Shown one piece after another: positions 1 to 6,821 of a stretch of 11,544 nucleotides of DNA. The notes under the pieces are model-generated. The model had not been told where the DNA came from. It made no database searches and was given only the letters and a program-made list of their open reading frames with translations. The stretch spans positions 12,248 through 23,791 of the forward strand of contig DDYO01000042.1 of the NCBI GenBank assembly GCA_002348045.1, read 5' to 3'. The DNA comes from Anaerolineales bacterium UBA2232. GTDB lineage: Bacteria; Chloroflexota; Anaerolineae; UBA2200. A program made the position numbers and the translations under genes. Position 1 is the stretch's first letter. Every line of letters begins with the position of its first letter.

Positions 1-1074
1 CCCATCGAGCTGGCGAGCCTGAAGGTGGATATGCGGGTGGTGTTTGACCCAGCAACCGCCAAGATCAGCGGCCTGTTTTTCGCACCCAGCAGTGGCGTCG
101 GCGCACCTTCGGTGGTGGGCTATAGTCCGCCTTCGTACGTGGACCCCGGGTCGTTTTCTGAGGTGGAAGTGACGGTGGGGGTTGGCGAGTGGTCAGTTCC
201 TGGTACCCTGAGCCTGCCCAACCGGCCCATGCCCGTGCCGGGGGTGATCCTGGTTCACGGGTCTGGGCCGAACGACCGGGACGAATCAGTCGGCGCTAGC
301 CGGCCATTCCGCGATCTGGCCGGCGGCCTGGCCTCACGCGGCATTGCCGTTCTGCGATATGACAAGCGCACCTTGGTCCATGGCGCCAAGATGGTGGGCG
401 CGGCCATCACCGTGCAGGACGAAGTGATCGACGATGCCCTGGCGGCCATTGCGCTTCTCCGGGAACGGGAGGAGGTTGACCCAGAACAGATACTGGTTCT
501 GGGACACAGCCTGGGGGGCATGCTGGCGCCCCGCATCGCCTTGGCCGACTCACACTTGGCTGGCGTCATCGTGATGGCCGGTCCTTCGCGGCCTTTGGAG
601 GACCTGGTCATGGAACAGATTCAGTACCTGGCGGAGATCGATGGTGAGGTCACGGAGCAAGAGAAGGAGCGGATGAAGATGATCGCCCTCGAGGTGGCCG
701 CCATCAAAGCCCTGGATGCTGCCGACAGCGCCTTCGACGACATGATCCTGTCGGCTCCGGTGTCCTACTGGCTCGACCTTCGTCAGTTCGACCCGGTGGC
801 AACTGCCTTGACCCTGAAACAGCCACTGCTGATCCTGCAGGGCGGCCGCGACTATCAGGTGACGATTGACGATTGGAACGGGTGGCGTGCTGGACTGTCG
901 GAGCGAAACGATGTTCGCTTCAAGATGTATCCTTCGGCCAACCACCTGTTTGTTTTCGGCGAGGGCGCGAGTACGCCCCAGGAGTATGACCTGCCCGGAC
1001 ACGTTGCTGCAGAGGTCATTGATGACATTGCCCAGTGGATCCGTTCCGTGACCACTGCGGGCACTCACCGTTAG
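1..1074 (+). CDS. Alpha/beta hydrolase, probably DUF3887-type N-terminus (5' end outside window)
   Basis: Serine hydrolase of the alpha/beta fold, probably an esterase or peptidase-like enzyme of unknown substrate. The catalytic machinery is visible: an oxyanion-type HGSGPNDRD segment near nt 265, the nucleophile elbow GHSLGG with Ser at nt 508-510, the acid in GGRDYQV (Asp at 850-852) and the histidine in SANHLF (His at 943-945). The reading frame is open to base 1. The first residues (VDMRVVFDPATAKISGLFF) look like the last strands of a DUF3887-type domain, which often precedes this hydrolase domain, so the true start lies upstream; the GTG at 25 is only the first start codon in the window. 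No signal peptide can be judged. The stop is 16 nt before the molybdopterin oxidoreductase, suggesting co-transcription. The fold and triad are secure; the substrate and the DUF3887 assignment are inference. Confidence 0.88.
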   Translation, partial: PIELASLKVDMRVVFDPATAKISGLFFAPSSGVGAPSVVGYSPPSYVDPGSFSEVEVTVGVGEWSVPGTLSLPNRPMPVPGVILVHGSGPNDRDESVGASRPFRDLAGGLASRGIAVLRYDKRTLVHGAKMVGAAITVQDEVIDDALAAIALLREREEVDPEQILVLGHSLGGMLAPRIALADSHLAGVIVMAGPSRPLEDLVMEQIQYLAEIDGEVTEQEKERMKMIALEVAAIKALDAADSAFDDMILSAPVSYWLDLRQFDPVATALTLKQPLLILQGGRDYQVTIDDWNGWRAGLSERNDVRFKMYPSANHLFVFGEGASTPQEYDLPGHVAAEVIDDIAQWIRSVTTAGTHR

Positions 1075-1090
1075 CACGATAGGAGAGACC

Positions 1091-3220
1091 ATGGGGCATG
1101 GGGTGACAGGCCGCAAGGCGCCGGTGGAGGGTGTCGCGGTCACCTGCAACAAGGATTGCGGTGGGAGTTGTCCACTTTGGGCATTCGTGTCAAGAGGGCG
1201 AGTGACGCGTATTACCAACAGCCCGTACGCGGGTCCCTACATGACGGGTTGCGCCCGCGGTTTCCAAATGCCCTTGGTTGTTCATGCTCCCGGCCGGTTG
1301 ACGGTTCCCTTAGTGCGCAATGGGCCTAGAGGCTCTGGACGGTTCCGTGAGGTGGGATGGGAGGAGGCACTGACGCTGGTCGCTTCCCGCCTGGGCGAGA
1401 TCAAGGCGAGGGCTGGCGTTCAGTCGATCCTTCGCTTGGGAGGATCCGGGTCCTGCCGGGGAGCTCTGCACAATACAGGCTGGCTGACCTCACGGTTCTT
1501 GAATCTGTTCGGTGGGCATACCGAGATCAACGGCAACTATAGTACTAGCGCAGCCAACTTTGCCACGCCGTTTGTTCTGGGTCGGGAACCTCCTGGCATC
1601 GATCCTGGAGCTTTGCAGTGGTCCAACCTAATCCTTCTCTGGGGCGCCAACCTGTCGGTGAATCGCCTGGGAACCGAGATGGAGGCAAGGGTGTTGGAAG
1701 CTCGTCGTCGCGGGGTGCCCGTCGTGGCTGTTGATCCCCGCCGCACGCTGACCGCCAAAAAGCTGGCAACTCGGTGGATTCCCGTCTTTCCCGGCACCGA
1801 CGTGGCCTTGATGATGGGTGTCCTGTACATCCTGCTGCAGGAGGATATGGTTGACCGGCCCTTTGCCGAGCGCTACAGCTGTGGCTTTGATGAGCTGGAG
1901 CGTCATGTGCGCGGATACGATGGCACACCTGTCAAGACCCCGGAATGGGCGCAGGAGGTGTGCGGCACCCCAGCGGAAACGATTGTGGAGCTGGCACGCC
2001 TGTATGGAAAGACCCGACCGGCCGCTTTGATCCCAGGACCTTCGATTCAGCGTACCCTGGGGGGAGAAGAGGCCATCCGCATGACCATCGCCCTGCAGGT
2101 GGCCACGGGCAATCTGGGTCAGCGTGGGGGCACGAGCGGCGCCCTCACATGGAACCGCTTGCCGATGCCGCGTATGGGCGCAATCTCCAAGCGACCGGTC
2201 AAGGGCCAGCCCGTGCTTCCCGTGTACCGGTGGCCGGACGCGATTCTGGAAGGCCGTCGGGGCGGGTATCCCACGGACATCAAGGCAATCTACAATGTCG
2301 GTGGGAACTATTTGGTGCAGGGCAGTGATGTCTTGAAGAGCCAGCGGGCTTTCGAAAACGTCGAGTTTTCGGTCTGCCACGACTATTTCCTCACACCCAC
2401 TGCCCGCTACTGCGACGTCGTCCTGCCCGTGACAACCTTCCTGGAGCGGCAGGACATTGTGTTTCCTGACGGTGGGCACTTTGTCCTGTTTAGCAACCAG
2501 GCAGTCCGCCCGGTCGGACAGTCGCGTACCGACTATGATGTCTTCTGTGACCTCGCCGAAAGGCTTGGTTTTGGGGCCGAGTATTCGGAGGATCGGGACG
2601 AGGAAGCCTGGCTGCGCCATTTCGTGGCGGAATCAGAAGTGCCGGACTATGAGGAATTCAAGAGCAAGGGCATCTACTACGGCGGGGATCAGGCGCGCTT
2701 TGCCTTTGGACAATTCATTGAGGATCCAGAAGGGCACCCGCTTACGACGCGGTCACGACGGGTCGAAATCGCTTCGGCGCTTTATGCCCAGACGGGCTTT
2801 CCCGCGATCCCACAACAGCGCCCGGTGATTCACGAGTCGGGCTATCCCCTGCGCATGGTGACTCCCAAGGCACGTTTCCGTACTCACTCCCAAAACGACA
2901 ACATCGGCTGGTTCAAGGAGCGAGAGCCGCAAGTGCTGGATATGCACCCCACTGACGCCGCGCCGCGCGCCATTGACGATGGAGCGACGGTGCTGATCAG
3001 CAGTCCGCAGGGCAGGGTGCAGGTTCGGGTGCGCATCACGGAAGACATCGTGCCTGGCGTGGTGTCGCTGCTGGCAGGCGCCTGGCCATGCTTCAGCCAG
3101 GCCGGTATCGAGACGTCCGGCTGCGCTAATGTGCTGACCTCCACGGAGCCGACCCAGCCGAGCCAGAGCTCGCGAACGCACTCCGTCTGGGTGCAGGTTG
3201 AAGCGTCTGAGGACAGCTAG
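1091..3220 (+). CDS. Molybdopterin oxidoreductase, DMSO reductase family (DmsA-like catalytic subunit)
   Basis: A 709-residue Mo/W-bis-pyranopterin enzyme. The N-terminal [4Fe-4S] motif is C19-x3-C23-x3-C27-x26-C54, ending in CARG; the CxxxCxxxC spacing is that of DmsA rather than the CxxC start of formate dehydrogenase. The segment GNYSTSAA puts Ser151 where DMSO/TMAO reductases carry the Mo-ligand serine. A central cofactor-binding region contains YNVGGNYLVQGSDV and CDVVLP (about 395-450). The molybdopterin dinucleotide-binding C-terminal domain covers about 580-700. ATG 1091 is preceded by AGGAGA at 1081-1086. No twin-arginine signal is present before the cluster, so the protein is probably cytoplasmic. 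No DmsB-like Fe-S subunit, membrane anchor or dedicated chaperone is in the window, so the electron partner is unknown; a non-redox role as in transhydroxylases of this superfamily is possible. Family is secure, substrate unknown. It ends on a CTAG shared with the convergent gene. Confidence 0.92.
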   Translation: MGHGVTGRKAPVEGVAVTCNKDCGGSCPLWAFVSRGRVTRITNSPYAGPYMTGCARGFQMPLVVHAPGRLTVPLVRNGPRGSGRFREVGWEEALTLVASRLGEIKARAGVQSILRLGGSGSCRGALHNTGWLTSRFLNLFGGHTEINGNYSTSAANFATPFVLGREPPGIDPGALQWSNLILLWGANLSVNRLGTEMEARVLEARRRGVPVVAVDPRRTLTAKKLATRWIPVFPGTDVALMMGVLYILLQEDMVDRPFAERYSCGFDELERHVRGYDGTPVKTPEWAQEVCGTPAETIVELARLYGKTRPAALIPGPSIQRTLGGEEAIRMTIALQVATGNLGQRGGTSGALTWNRLPMPRMGAISKRPVKGQPVLPVYRWPDAILEGRRGGYPTDIKAIYNVGGNYLVQGSDVLKSQRAFENVEFSVCHDYFLTPTARYCDVVLPVTTFLERQDIVFPDGGHFVLFSNQAVRPVGQSRTDYDVFCDLAERLGFGAEYSEDRDEEAWLRHFVAESEVPDYEEFKSKGIYYGGDQARFAFGQFIEDPEGHPLTTRSRRVEIASALYAQTGFPAIPQQRPVIHESGYPLRMVTPKARFRTHSQNDNIGWFKEREPQVLDMHPTDAAPRAIDDGATVLISSPQGRVQVRVRITEDIVPGVVSLLAGAWPCFSQAGIETSGCANVLTSTEPTQPSQSSRTHSVWVQVEASEDS

Positions 3221-4194
3221 AGCGTGCCTTCCCCATGTCGCTTGGTCAGCTTGGCCAGCATGTCTTTGACCATCGCTGGCAGGTCATAGCTGGGCTGCCA
3301 GCCCCACTCCTCCCGGGCGGCAGTGTCATCGATGCTTCGCGGCCACGAATCCGCAATCTGCTGCCGAAAGTCCGGCTTGTACTCGATGGCAAAGTGGGGC
3401 AAGAGCTGCTTGATCTGGGCGGCCAGCTCGGCCGGAGAAAAACTGAATGCGGCAAGGTTAAAGTCCGAGTGGTGCTTGAGCCGGGATGGATCAGCGTCCA
3501 TGAGGTCCAAGGTGGCTTTCAGGCAGTCCGGCATGTACATCATGGGCAACACGGTGTCGGCGCTCAGGAAGCATGTGTAGCGTCCGAACTTGATGGCCTC
3601 GTAGAATATCTCCACGGCGTAATCAGTTGTCCCGCCGCCAGGAAGCGTCTCACTGCTGATAATGCCCGGGTACCTCACGCCCCGGACGTCTAGCCCAAAG
3701 CGGCGGACATAATAGTCGCACAACAGCTCCCCCGCCACCTTGGTGATGCCATACATCGTCCTGGGGCGTAGGATGGTTTCCTGGGGTGTGTGGTCGCGGG
3801 GTGTTTCAGGTCCGAAAGCTGCGATGGAGCTGGGACAGAAGATGCGGGCCACAGTGCGTTCTCTGGCCACCTCCAGGACGTTGTACAGCCCAGTGAGGTT
3901 CACGTCCCAGGCCAAGTGCGGCTTGACCTCACCCACGGCCGACAGAACAGCCGCCATGTGGTAGATGGTGTTGATGCGAAACTGGTTCACGGCGCTGGCA
4001 ATGCTCTCTCGGCTGGTCACGTCAACGGTGACAAATGGCCCTGATTCATAAAGCTGAGGGCCGGGCGCCGTACGGTGGCCTGCCGCCACCACGCGGTCGG
4101 CGCCATAACGCCGCCTCAGTTCTATGGTCAGTTCCGAGCCGATTTGGCCCACCGCTCCAGTCACCAGAATCATGGGCGCTTCATCAAGACGCAT
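3217..4194 (-). CDS. L-threonine 3-dehydrogenase, short-chain dehydrogenase (epimerase-like) type
   Basis: NAD-dependent enzyme predicted to oxidise L-threonine to 2-amino-3-ketobutyrate in the cytoplasm. The 325-residue protein has a Rossmann fold: GxxGxxG at 13-19 (GAVGQIG), a probable catalytic Ser at 122-123 and YGITK with Tyr148 and Lys152. Hallmarks of the GalE-like threonine dehydrogenases follow: RYPGIIS, PGGGTTDYAVEIFYEA, LPMMYMPD and DFRQQIADSWPRSIDD. These separate it from the zinc-dependent MDR-type Tdh. The start is set by GAGGAGGTG (4210-4202 on the minus strand) 7 nt before ATG 4194. An upstream extension of the frame to 4344 would run through the promoter and is rejected. Usually the product is cleaved by glycine C-acetyltransferase (kbl), which is not in this window. 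A single-gene transcript is likely, from the promoter at 4241-4269. Another sugar-epimerase-like role is less likely given the motif match. Confidence 0.9.
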   Translation of the reverse strand: MRLDEAPMILVTGAVGQIGSELTIELRRRYGADRVVAAGHRTAPGPQLYESGPFVTVDVTSRESIASAVNQFRINTIYHMAAVLSAVGEVKPHLAWDVNLTGLYNVLEVARERTVARIFCPSSIAAFGPETPRDHTPQETILRPRTMYGITKVAGELLCDYYVRRFGLDVRGVRYPGIISSETLPGGGTTDYAVEIFYEAIKFGRYTCFLSADTVLPMMYMPDCLKATLDLMDADPSRLKHHSDFNLAAFSFSPAELAAQIKQLLPHFAIEYKPDFRQQIADSWPRSIDDTAAREEWGWQPSYDLPAMVKDMLAKLTKRHGEGTL

Positions 4195-4201
4195 GGCCTC
4201 A

Positions 4202-4210
4202 CACCTCCTC
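4202..4210 (-). promoter_or_regulatory. Ribosome binding site of threonine dehydrogenase
   Basis: GAGGAGGTG on the minus strand, 7 nt upstream of ATG 4194. It is a near-complete anti-16S match and decides the start codon against the longer open frame that begins at 4344. Confidence 0.8.
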
Positions 4211-4240
4211 GTGTGAACTGAATTGTCGGCTTTCCCGTTC

Positions 4241-4269
4241 ATGATAGAAGCGTTTGGCAGGCCGGTCAA
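4241..4269 (-). promoter_or_regulatory. Sigma-70-like promoter for threonine dehydrogenase
   Basis: Read on the minus strand: TTGACC (4269-4264), a 17-nt spacer, then TATCAT (4246-4241). Five of six bases match at each hexamer. Transcription would start near 4234, giving a leader of about 40 nt before the ATG at 4194. It lies back to back with the mscL promoter. Confidence 0.65.
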
Positions 4270-4329
4270 GAACGCAGTGCCCCACGTAGGATCTCCGCGC
4301 TCTTCTAGAGATGCCAAGTCTCCCCCGAA

Positions 4330-4358
4330 TTGCCCCCACATCATCCCTCAGCTATAAT
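4330..4358 (+). promoter_or_regulatory. Sigma-70-like promoter for the mscL operon
   Basis: TTGCCC (4330-4335), a 17-nt spacer and a perfect TATAAT (4353-4358). The start of transcription would be near 4365, about 55 nt ahead of the mscL start. The -35 matches at four of six positions. It is divergent from the threonine dehydrogenase promoter, with about 60 bp between the two -35 boxes. Confidence 0.65.
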
Positions 4359-4420
4359 CCGTCGGGTCCATTGCGTTTTCCGCTGATCTGAACTGGCTAC
4401 AACGAGTGCCGGAGGGTCAC

Positions 4421-4915
4421 ATGCTTGCAGAGTTCAAGAAGTTTGCCATGCGTGGGAACGTCATTGATCTCGCCGCAGGCGTGATCCTGGGAGGGGCCTT
4501 TGGCAAGATCACCAGCTCCCTGGTCGAGGACATTGTGATGCCGCCGATCGGGCTGATCCTGGGCAAGGTGGATTTCGGCAACCTCTTCATCAGCCTAACT
4601 GGACAACACTATCCTTCCCTGGCGGCCGCCAAGGAGATGGGAGCCGCTACCCTGAACATAGGGCTCTTCCTGAACACCCTGATCAACTTTGTCATCGTGT
4701 CCTTTGCCCTGTTCTTGCTGATCAGGCAGGTGAACCGCCTGCAGCCGAAGGAGGTTGCCGTGCCGGTTCCCAGCACCAAAGACTGTCCGTTCTGCCTGTC
4801 GGCGGTGCCGCTGAAGGCGACCCGGTGTCCCCACTGCACCTCACAACTGGACAGCCGAGGCATAGGCAGCGAACGACGGATTGGAGGGAGGCGCCGTGAA
4901 CGACCGGCAGATTAG
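4421..4915 (+). CDS. mscL: Large-conductance mechanosensitive channel MscL with C-terminal zinc ribbon
   Basis: Inner-membrane homo-oligomeric channel that opens under membrane tension to release solutes on hypo-osmotic shock. The 164-residue protein begins with the MscL signature ([19 protein letters not shown], residues 4-22), TM1 (about 14-45, including DIVMPPIG), a periplasmic loop and TM2 (about 78-103, [16 protein letters not shown]). The usual cytoplasmic helix bundle is replaced by a zinc ribbon, C122-P-F-C125-x10-C136-P-H-C139, then a basic tail rich in Arg. Typical MscL is about 130-150 residues, so the tail explains the extra length. ATG 4421 was chosen because GGAGGG (4411-4416) lies just upstream; GTG 4406 would swallow that site. 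The stop lies 20 nt inside the next gene, implying translational coupling. The family is certain; metal binding is inferred from the four cysteines. Confidence 0.95.
   Translation: MLAEFKKFAMRGNVIDLAAGVILGGAFGKITSSLVEDIVMPPIGLILGKVDFGNLFISLTGQHYPSLAAAKEMGAATLNIGLFLNTLINFVIVSFALFLLIRQVNRLQPKEVAVPVPSTKDCPFCLSAVPLKATRCPHCTSQLDSRGIGSERRIGGRRRERPAD
4883..4891 (+). promoter_or_regulatory. Ribosome binding site inside the mscL 3' end
   Basis: GGAGGGAGG, with its first GGAGG 8 nt before GTG 4896, lies within the last codons of mscL. It decides the GTG start of the membrane protein rather than the in-frame TTG at 4881, which would sit on top of it. Confidence 0.7.
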
Positions 4916-5414
4916 CTCAGTTGTGTGGGGCATCGTGCTCATTGCGGCGGGACTCGCTATTCTCGTCCTGCAGCTTGTCCCCGGCGTTTGGAGCTGGCTT
5001 GATCTCACCCATTGGTGGCCGCTGATCGTCGTTGGTCTGGGCGTGCTGTTCTTTGTCCTCGCGGCGGTGGCGCGCTCGCCGGCGATGGTGGTGCCGGCAT
5101 GCACCATCAGCGGGATCGGGTTGCTGCTGGCCTGGCAGGCCTGGACCAGTAACTGGGGGACCTGGGCCTGGGCTTGGGCGCTCATTCCCGGCTTTGTGGG
5201 CGTCGGAGTCCTGCTCAGGGGCCTGCTGGAGGGTAGGCCGGGCTCCGCTGTGACGGAGGGCGGCATCTTGCTGGTCATCAGCCTGTTTCTGCTCACCGTG
5301 TTTGGATCGCTCCTGGGTGGACCTAGCCTGCTGGGGAACTACTGGCCTGTGCTGGTGATCCTGCTGGGGGTCGTGTTTCTGGCGAGGGCCTTACTGGGAA
5401 CGCGGTCAACTTGA
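4896..5414 (+). CDS. Multi-pass membrane protein, LiaF/DUF5668-like
   Basis: A small integral membrane protein of 172 residues with about six hydrophobic segments (roughly 8-27, 41-60, 66-84, 90-108, 121-140 and 148-168). It appears internally repeated: [14 protein letters not shown] near 41 and [14 protein letters not shown] near 150 match the tryptophan-proline pattern of LiaI/LiaF-type transmembrane domains, which occur in cell-envelope stress proteins. No soluble domain or catalytic residue is visible, so no reaction can be given. The GTG start has a strong ribosome binding site at 4883-4891 and lies 20 nt upstream of the mscL stop, so the two are probably translated together. The context with a mechanosensitive channel suggests an envelope role, but this is inference. 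The family assignment is moderate, membrane location is secure. Confidence 0.8.
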   Translation: MNDRQISSVVWGIVLIAAGLAILVLQLVPGVWSWLDLTHWWPLIVVGLGVLFFVLAAVARSPAMVVPACTISGIGLLLAWQAWTSNWGTWAWAWALIPGFVGVGVLLRGLLEGRPGSAVTEGGILLVISLFLLTVFGSLLGGPSLLGNYWPVLVILLGVVFLARALLGTRST

Positions 5415-5489
5415 TGGGTGGCCCTGTGAACAAGTCAACGCAGGTCGCGCATGCTGCTGGATTCTGAACTCGGTCGGAGCCGGCTCAAG

Positions 5490-6551
5490 ATGAGTAGGCA
5501 GAGTGGGTTTGTTGCCCGCCTAGTATGCCTCTTAACCTCGGTGGGGCTGATGACTGGCTGCCGTGTCGACACCCTCGCTTTGAATCCAACGCCGGTAGCA
5601 TCGTCGGTGGCCATCACCGCCGCTCCTGAAGGCGCGGTTCCAGTGGTGACCTCAGTAACCTCTGCGGGTACAGGCGGCCTGGAGGGCCAAATACTATGGA
5701 ACGGCGAGGGCGCCGCGGGCCTTGAAGTGCGCCTGTGCCAGGAGCCTTCGCTTTTCCGTGGCTGCTCTGGCGCAGAGTACCTCACTTGGAGCGTCGAGGA
5801 CGGGAGCTTCTCATTTGCCGGCGTTCCTGCTGGCGACTATGGCTTGTCGATACGCGTCTTTAACAGCGACCGGTACCTTTTTGTCACCTCTGGGCTCGGC
5901 GTGAGCGTGCGGATTTACCATGTTGAAAACAACAGGACCTTGTCCATCGGAGCTCACAGCATTCACAAGCTTGATTTGCAGATCAAGCAGCCGGCCCACA
6001 GTGCCCAGATACAGCAAGCACGTCCCAGCCTGGAGTGGGTGGCTTACCCTGACGCCGCGTACTACCAGGTGTACTTGGCTCCTGACAGCGGTGAGGCGGT
6101 GTTGGTGAATGCCCGCAGCGACGAACCTCGGATTGACCTGCCACGGGACTTGATGGATTGCGAGTACAGGTGGAAGGTTTCCGCCTTTAACAGCGCGGGA
6201 ACAAGAATTGCCGAAACGGCGGACTATGCTCGTTTCTTGGTGAGCGGTCAGGGTGCCAGCTGCCTGGTCCACATCACAGACCCGCTAGGCGGCGCTACCG
6301 TGGACGCCGGTGCAGTCGTGCTGGCTTGGGAGGACCATCCCCTGGCGAGCTACTATACCATTCTGCTATGGAACGACAGCGATCCGGATCATCCCAAGGT
6401 GCTCGATTTCGTGCAGGTTCGCGAGACACGCTACGTGCTGCCCAGGCTTGATCCAGCACGGTATGTGTGGTCGGTGAACGCGTACGACGCAGGAGCGCGG
6501 CGGCTTGCCAGCAGCAAGCCCTTTGACTTTGTGGTGCGGACGGCTGACTAA
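5490..6551 (+). CDS. Lipoprotein with carboxypeptidase-regulatory-like domain and two fibronectin-III-like repeats
   Basis: A predicted surface lipoprotein of 353 residues. A short signal peptide (n-region with Arg4/Arg10, hydrophobic core to 21) ends in LMTGC with Cys24 as the lipidation site; Met at -3 is unusual for a lipobox. A Thr/Ser/Pro/Val-rich spacer (25-62) leads to a beta-sandwich like the carboxypeptidase regulatory domain (about 63-135), with DGSFSFAGVPAGDYGL as its typical strand-turn. Two fibronectin-III-like repeats follow (about 165-252 and 258-350), each with a W...YY.v.L strand and a Y.W.V.A strand. No enzyme motif is visible, so it is probably adhesive or structural. ATG 5490 is favoured because it gives a compact signal peptide and has GGAG at 5476-5479; ATG 5451 in the same frame is the alternative. 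It lies 75 nt after the membrane-protein gene with no clear promoter, so it may belong to the mscL operon. Confidence 0.78.
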   Translation: MSRQSGFVARLVCLLTSVGLMTGCRVDTLALNPTPVASSVAITAAPEGAVPVVTSVTSAGTGGLEGQILWNGEGAAGLEVRLCQEPSLFRGCSGAEYLTWSVEDGSFSFAGVPAGDYGLSIRVFNSDRYLFVTSGLGVSVRIYHVENNRTLSIGAHSIHKLDLQIKQPAHSAQIQQARPSLEWVAYPDAAYYQVYLAPDSGEAVLVNARSDEPRIDLPRDLMDCEYRWKVSAFNSAGTRIAETADYARFLVSGQGASCLVHITDPLGGATVDAGAVVLAWEDHPLASYYTILLWNDSDPDHPKVLDFVQVRETRYVLPRLDPARYVWSVNAYDAGARRLASSKPFDFVVRTAD

Positions 6552-6751
6552 GACCCGCTCAGTATGCCGTATCTTGGCGCCTGTCTGGGCGTCCCTATAG
6601 GTAGCGGGATTACCTTGCGCTCTCGTGGCGTGCGGCACGGTCATGACAAGTGCGGATGGGCGCTGACCATGGCTGCGTGCTGTGATGTGATGGTCGACAA
6701 CGAACAAGCTAGCGGAACCTGACTGGATGAAGTGGCGCCGAGGAGGTGCCT

Positions 6752-6783
6752 CGCTCCGTGTCCCGTAGAAACGGCACGGAGCG
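6752..6783 (+). other. Strong hairpin in the 5' leader of the first DNRLRE gene
   Basis: Outer arms CGCTCCGTG (6752-6760) and CACGGAGCG (6775-6783) pair perfectly over 9 bp; after a 2-nt bulge (TC) an inner stem CCGT/ACGG closes an AGAA loop. There is no T run after it, so it is not a typical terminator. It ends about 28 nt before the ribosome binding site and could affect leader stability or translation. The second copy's leader lacks it. Confidence 0.5.
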
Positions 6784-6810
6784 GTTACTGACATGGGCTC
6801 TTGTGTTGCG

Positions 6811-6817
6811 AAGGAGG
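6811..6817 (+). promoter_or_regulatory. Ribosome binding site of the first DNRLRE gene
   Basis: AAGGAGG with 4 nt to ATG 6822. It decides that start against the in-frame TTG at 6801, whose extension would place this site inside the coding region. The same AAGGAGG with 4-nt spacing is kept in the second copy (9806-9812). Confidence 0.8.
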
Positions 6818-6821
6818 TGGC

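Larger units (their letters stand above)
6552..6821 (+). other. Intergenic leader of the first DNRLRE protein gene
   Basis: This 270-nt gap contains no convincing gene. A weak promoter candidate is TTGGCG (6574-6579), 16 nt, TATAGG (6596-6601). The clearest element is the stable hairpin at 6752-6783. No terminator with a T run is seen after the lipoprotein gene, so read-through into the next gene cannot be excluded. Confidence 0.45.

Noticed and set aside
1628..2620. 330-residue minus-strand open frame inside the molybdopterin oxidoreductase
   Set aside because: Antisense to a gene whose motifs are clear across the whole length; the translated protein shows no family features.
4195..4344. 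50-residue N-terminal extension of threonine dehydrogenase
   Set aside because: It would run through the probable promoter and the ribosome binding site; family members start shortly before the MILVTG strand.
5451..5489. Earlier ATG start of the lipoprotein
   Set aside because: It would add 13 residues ahead of an already complete lipoprotein signal peptide and has a poor ribosome binding site, but it cannot be ruled out.
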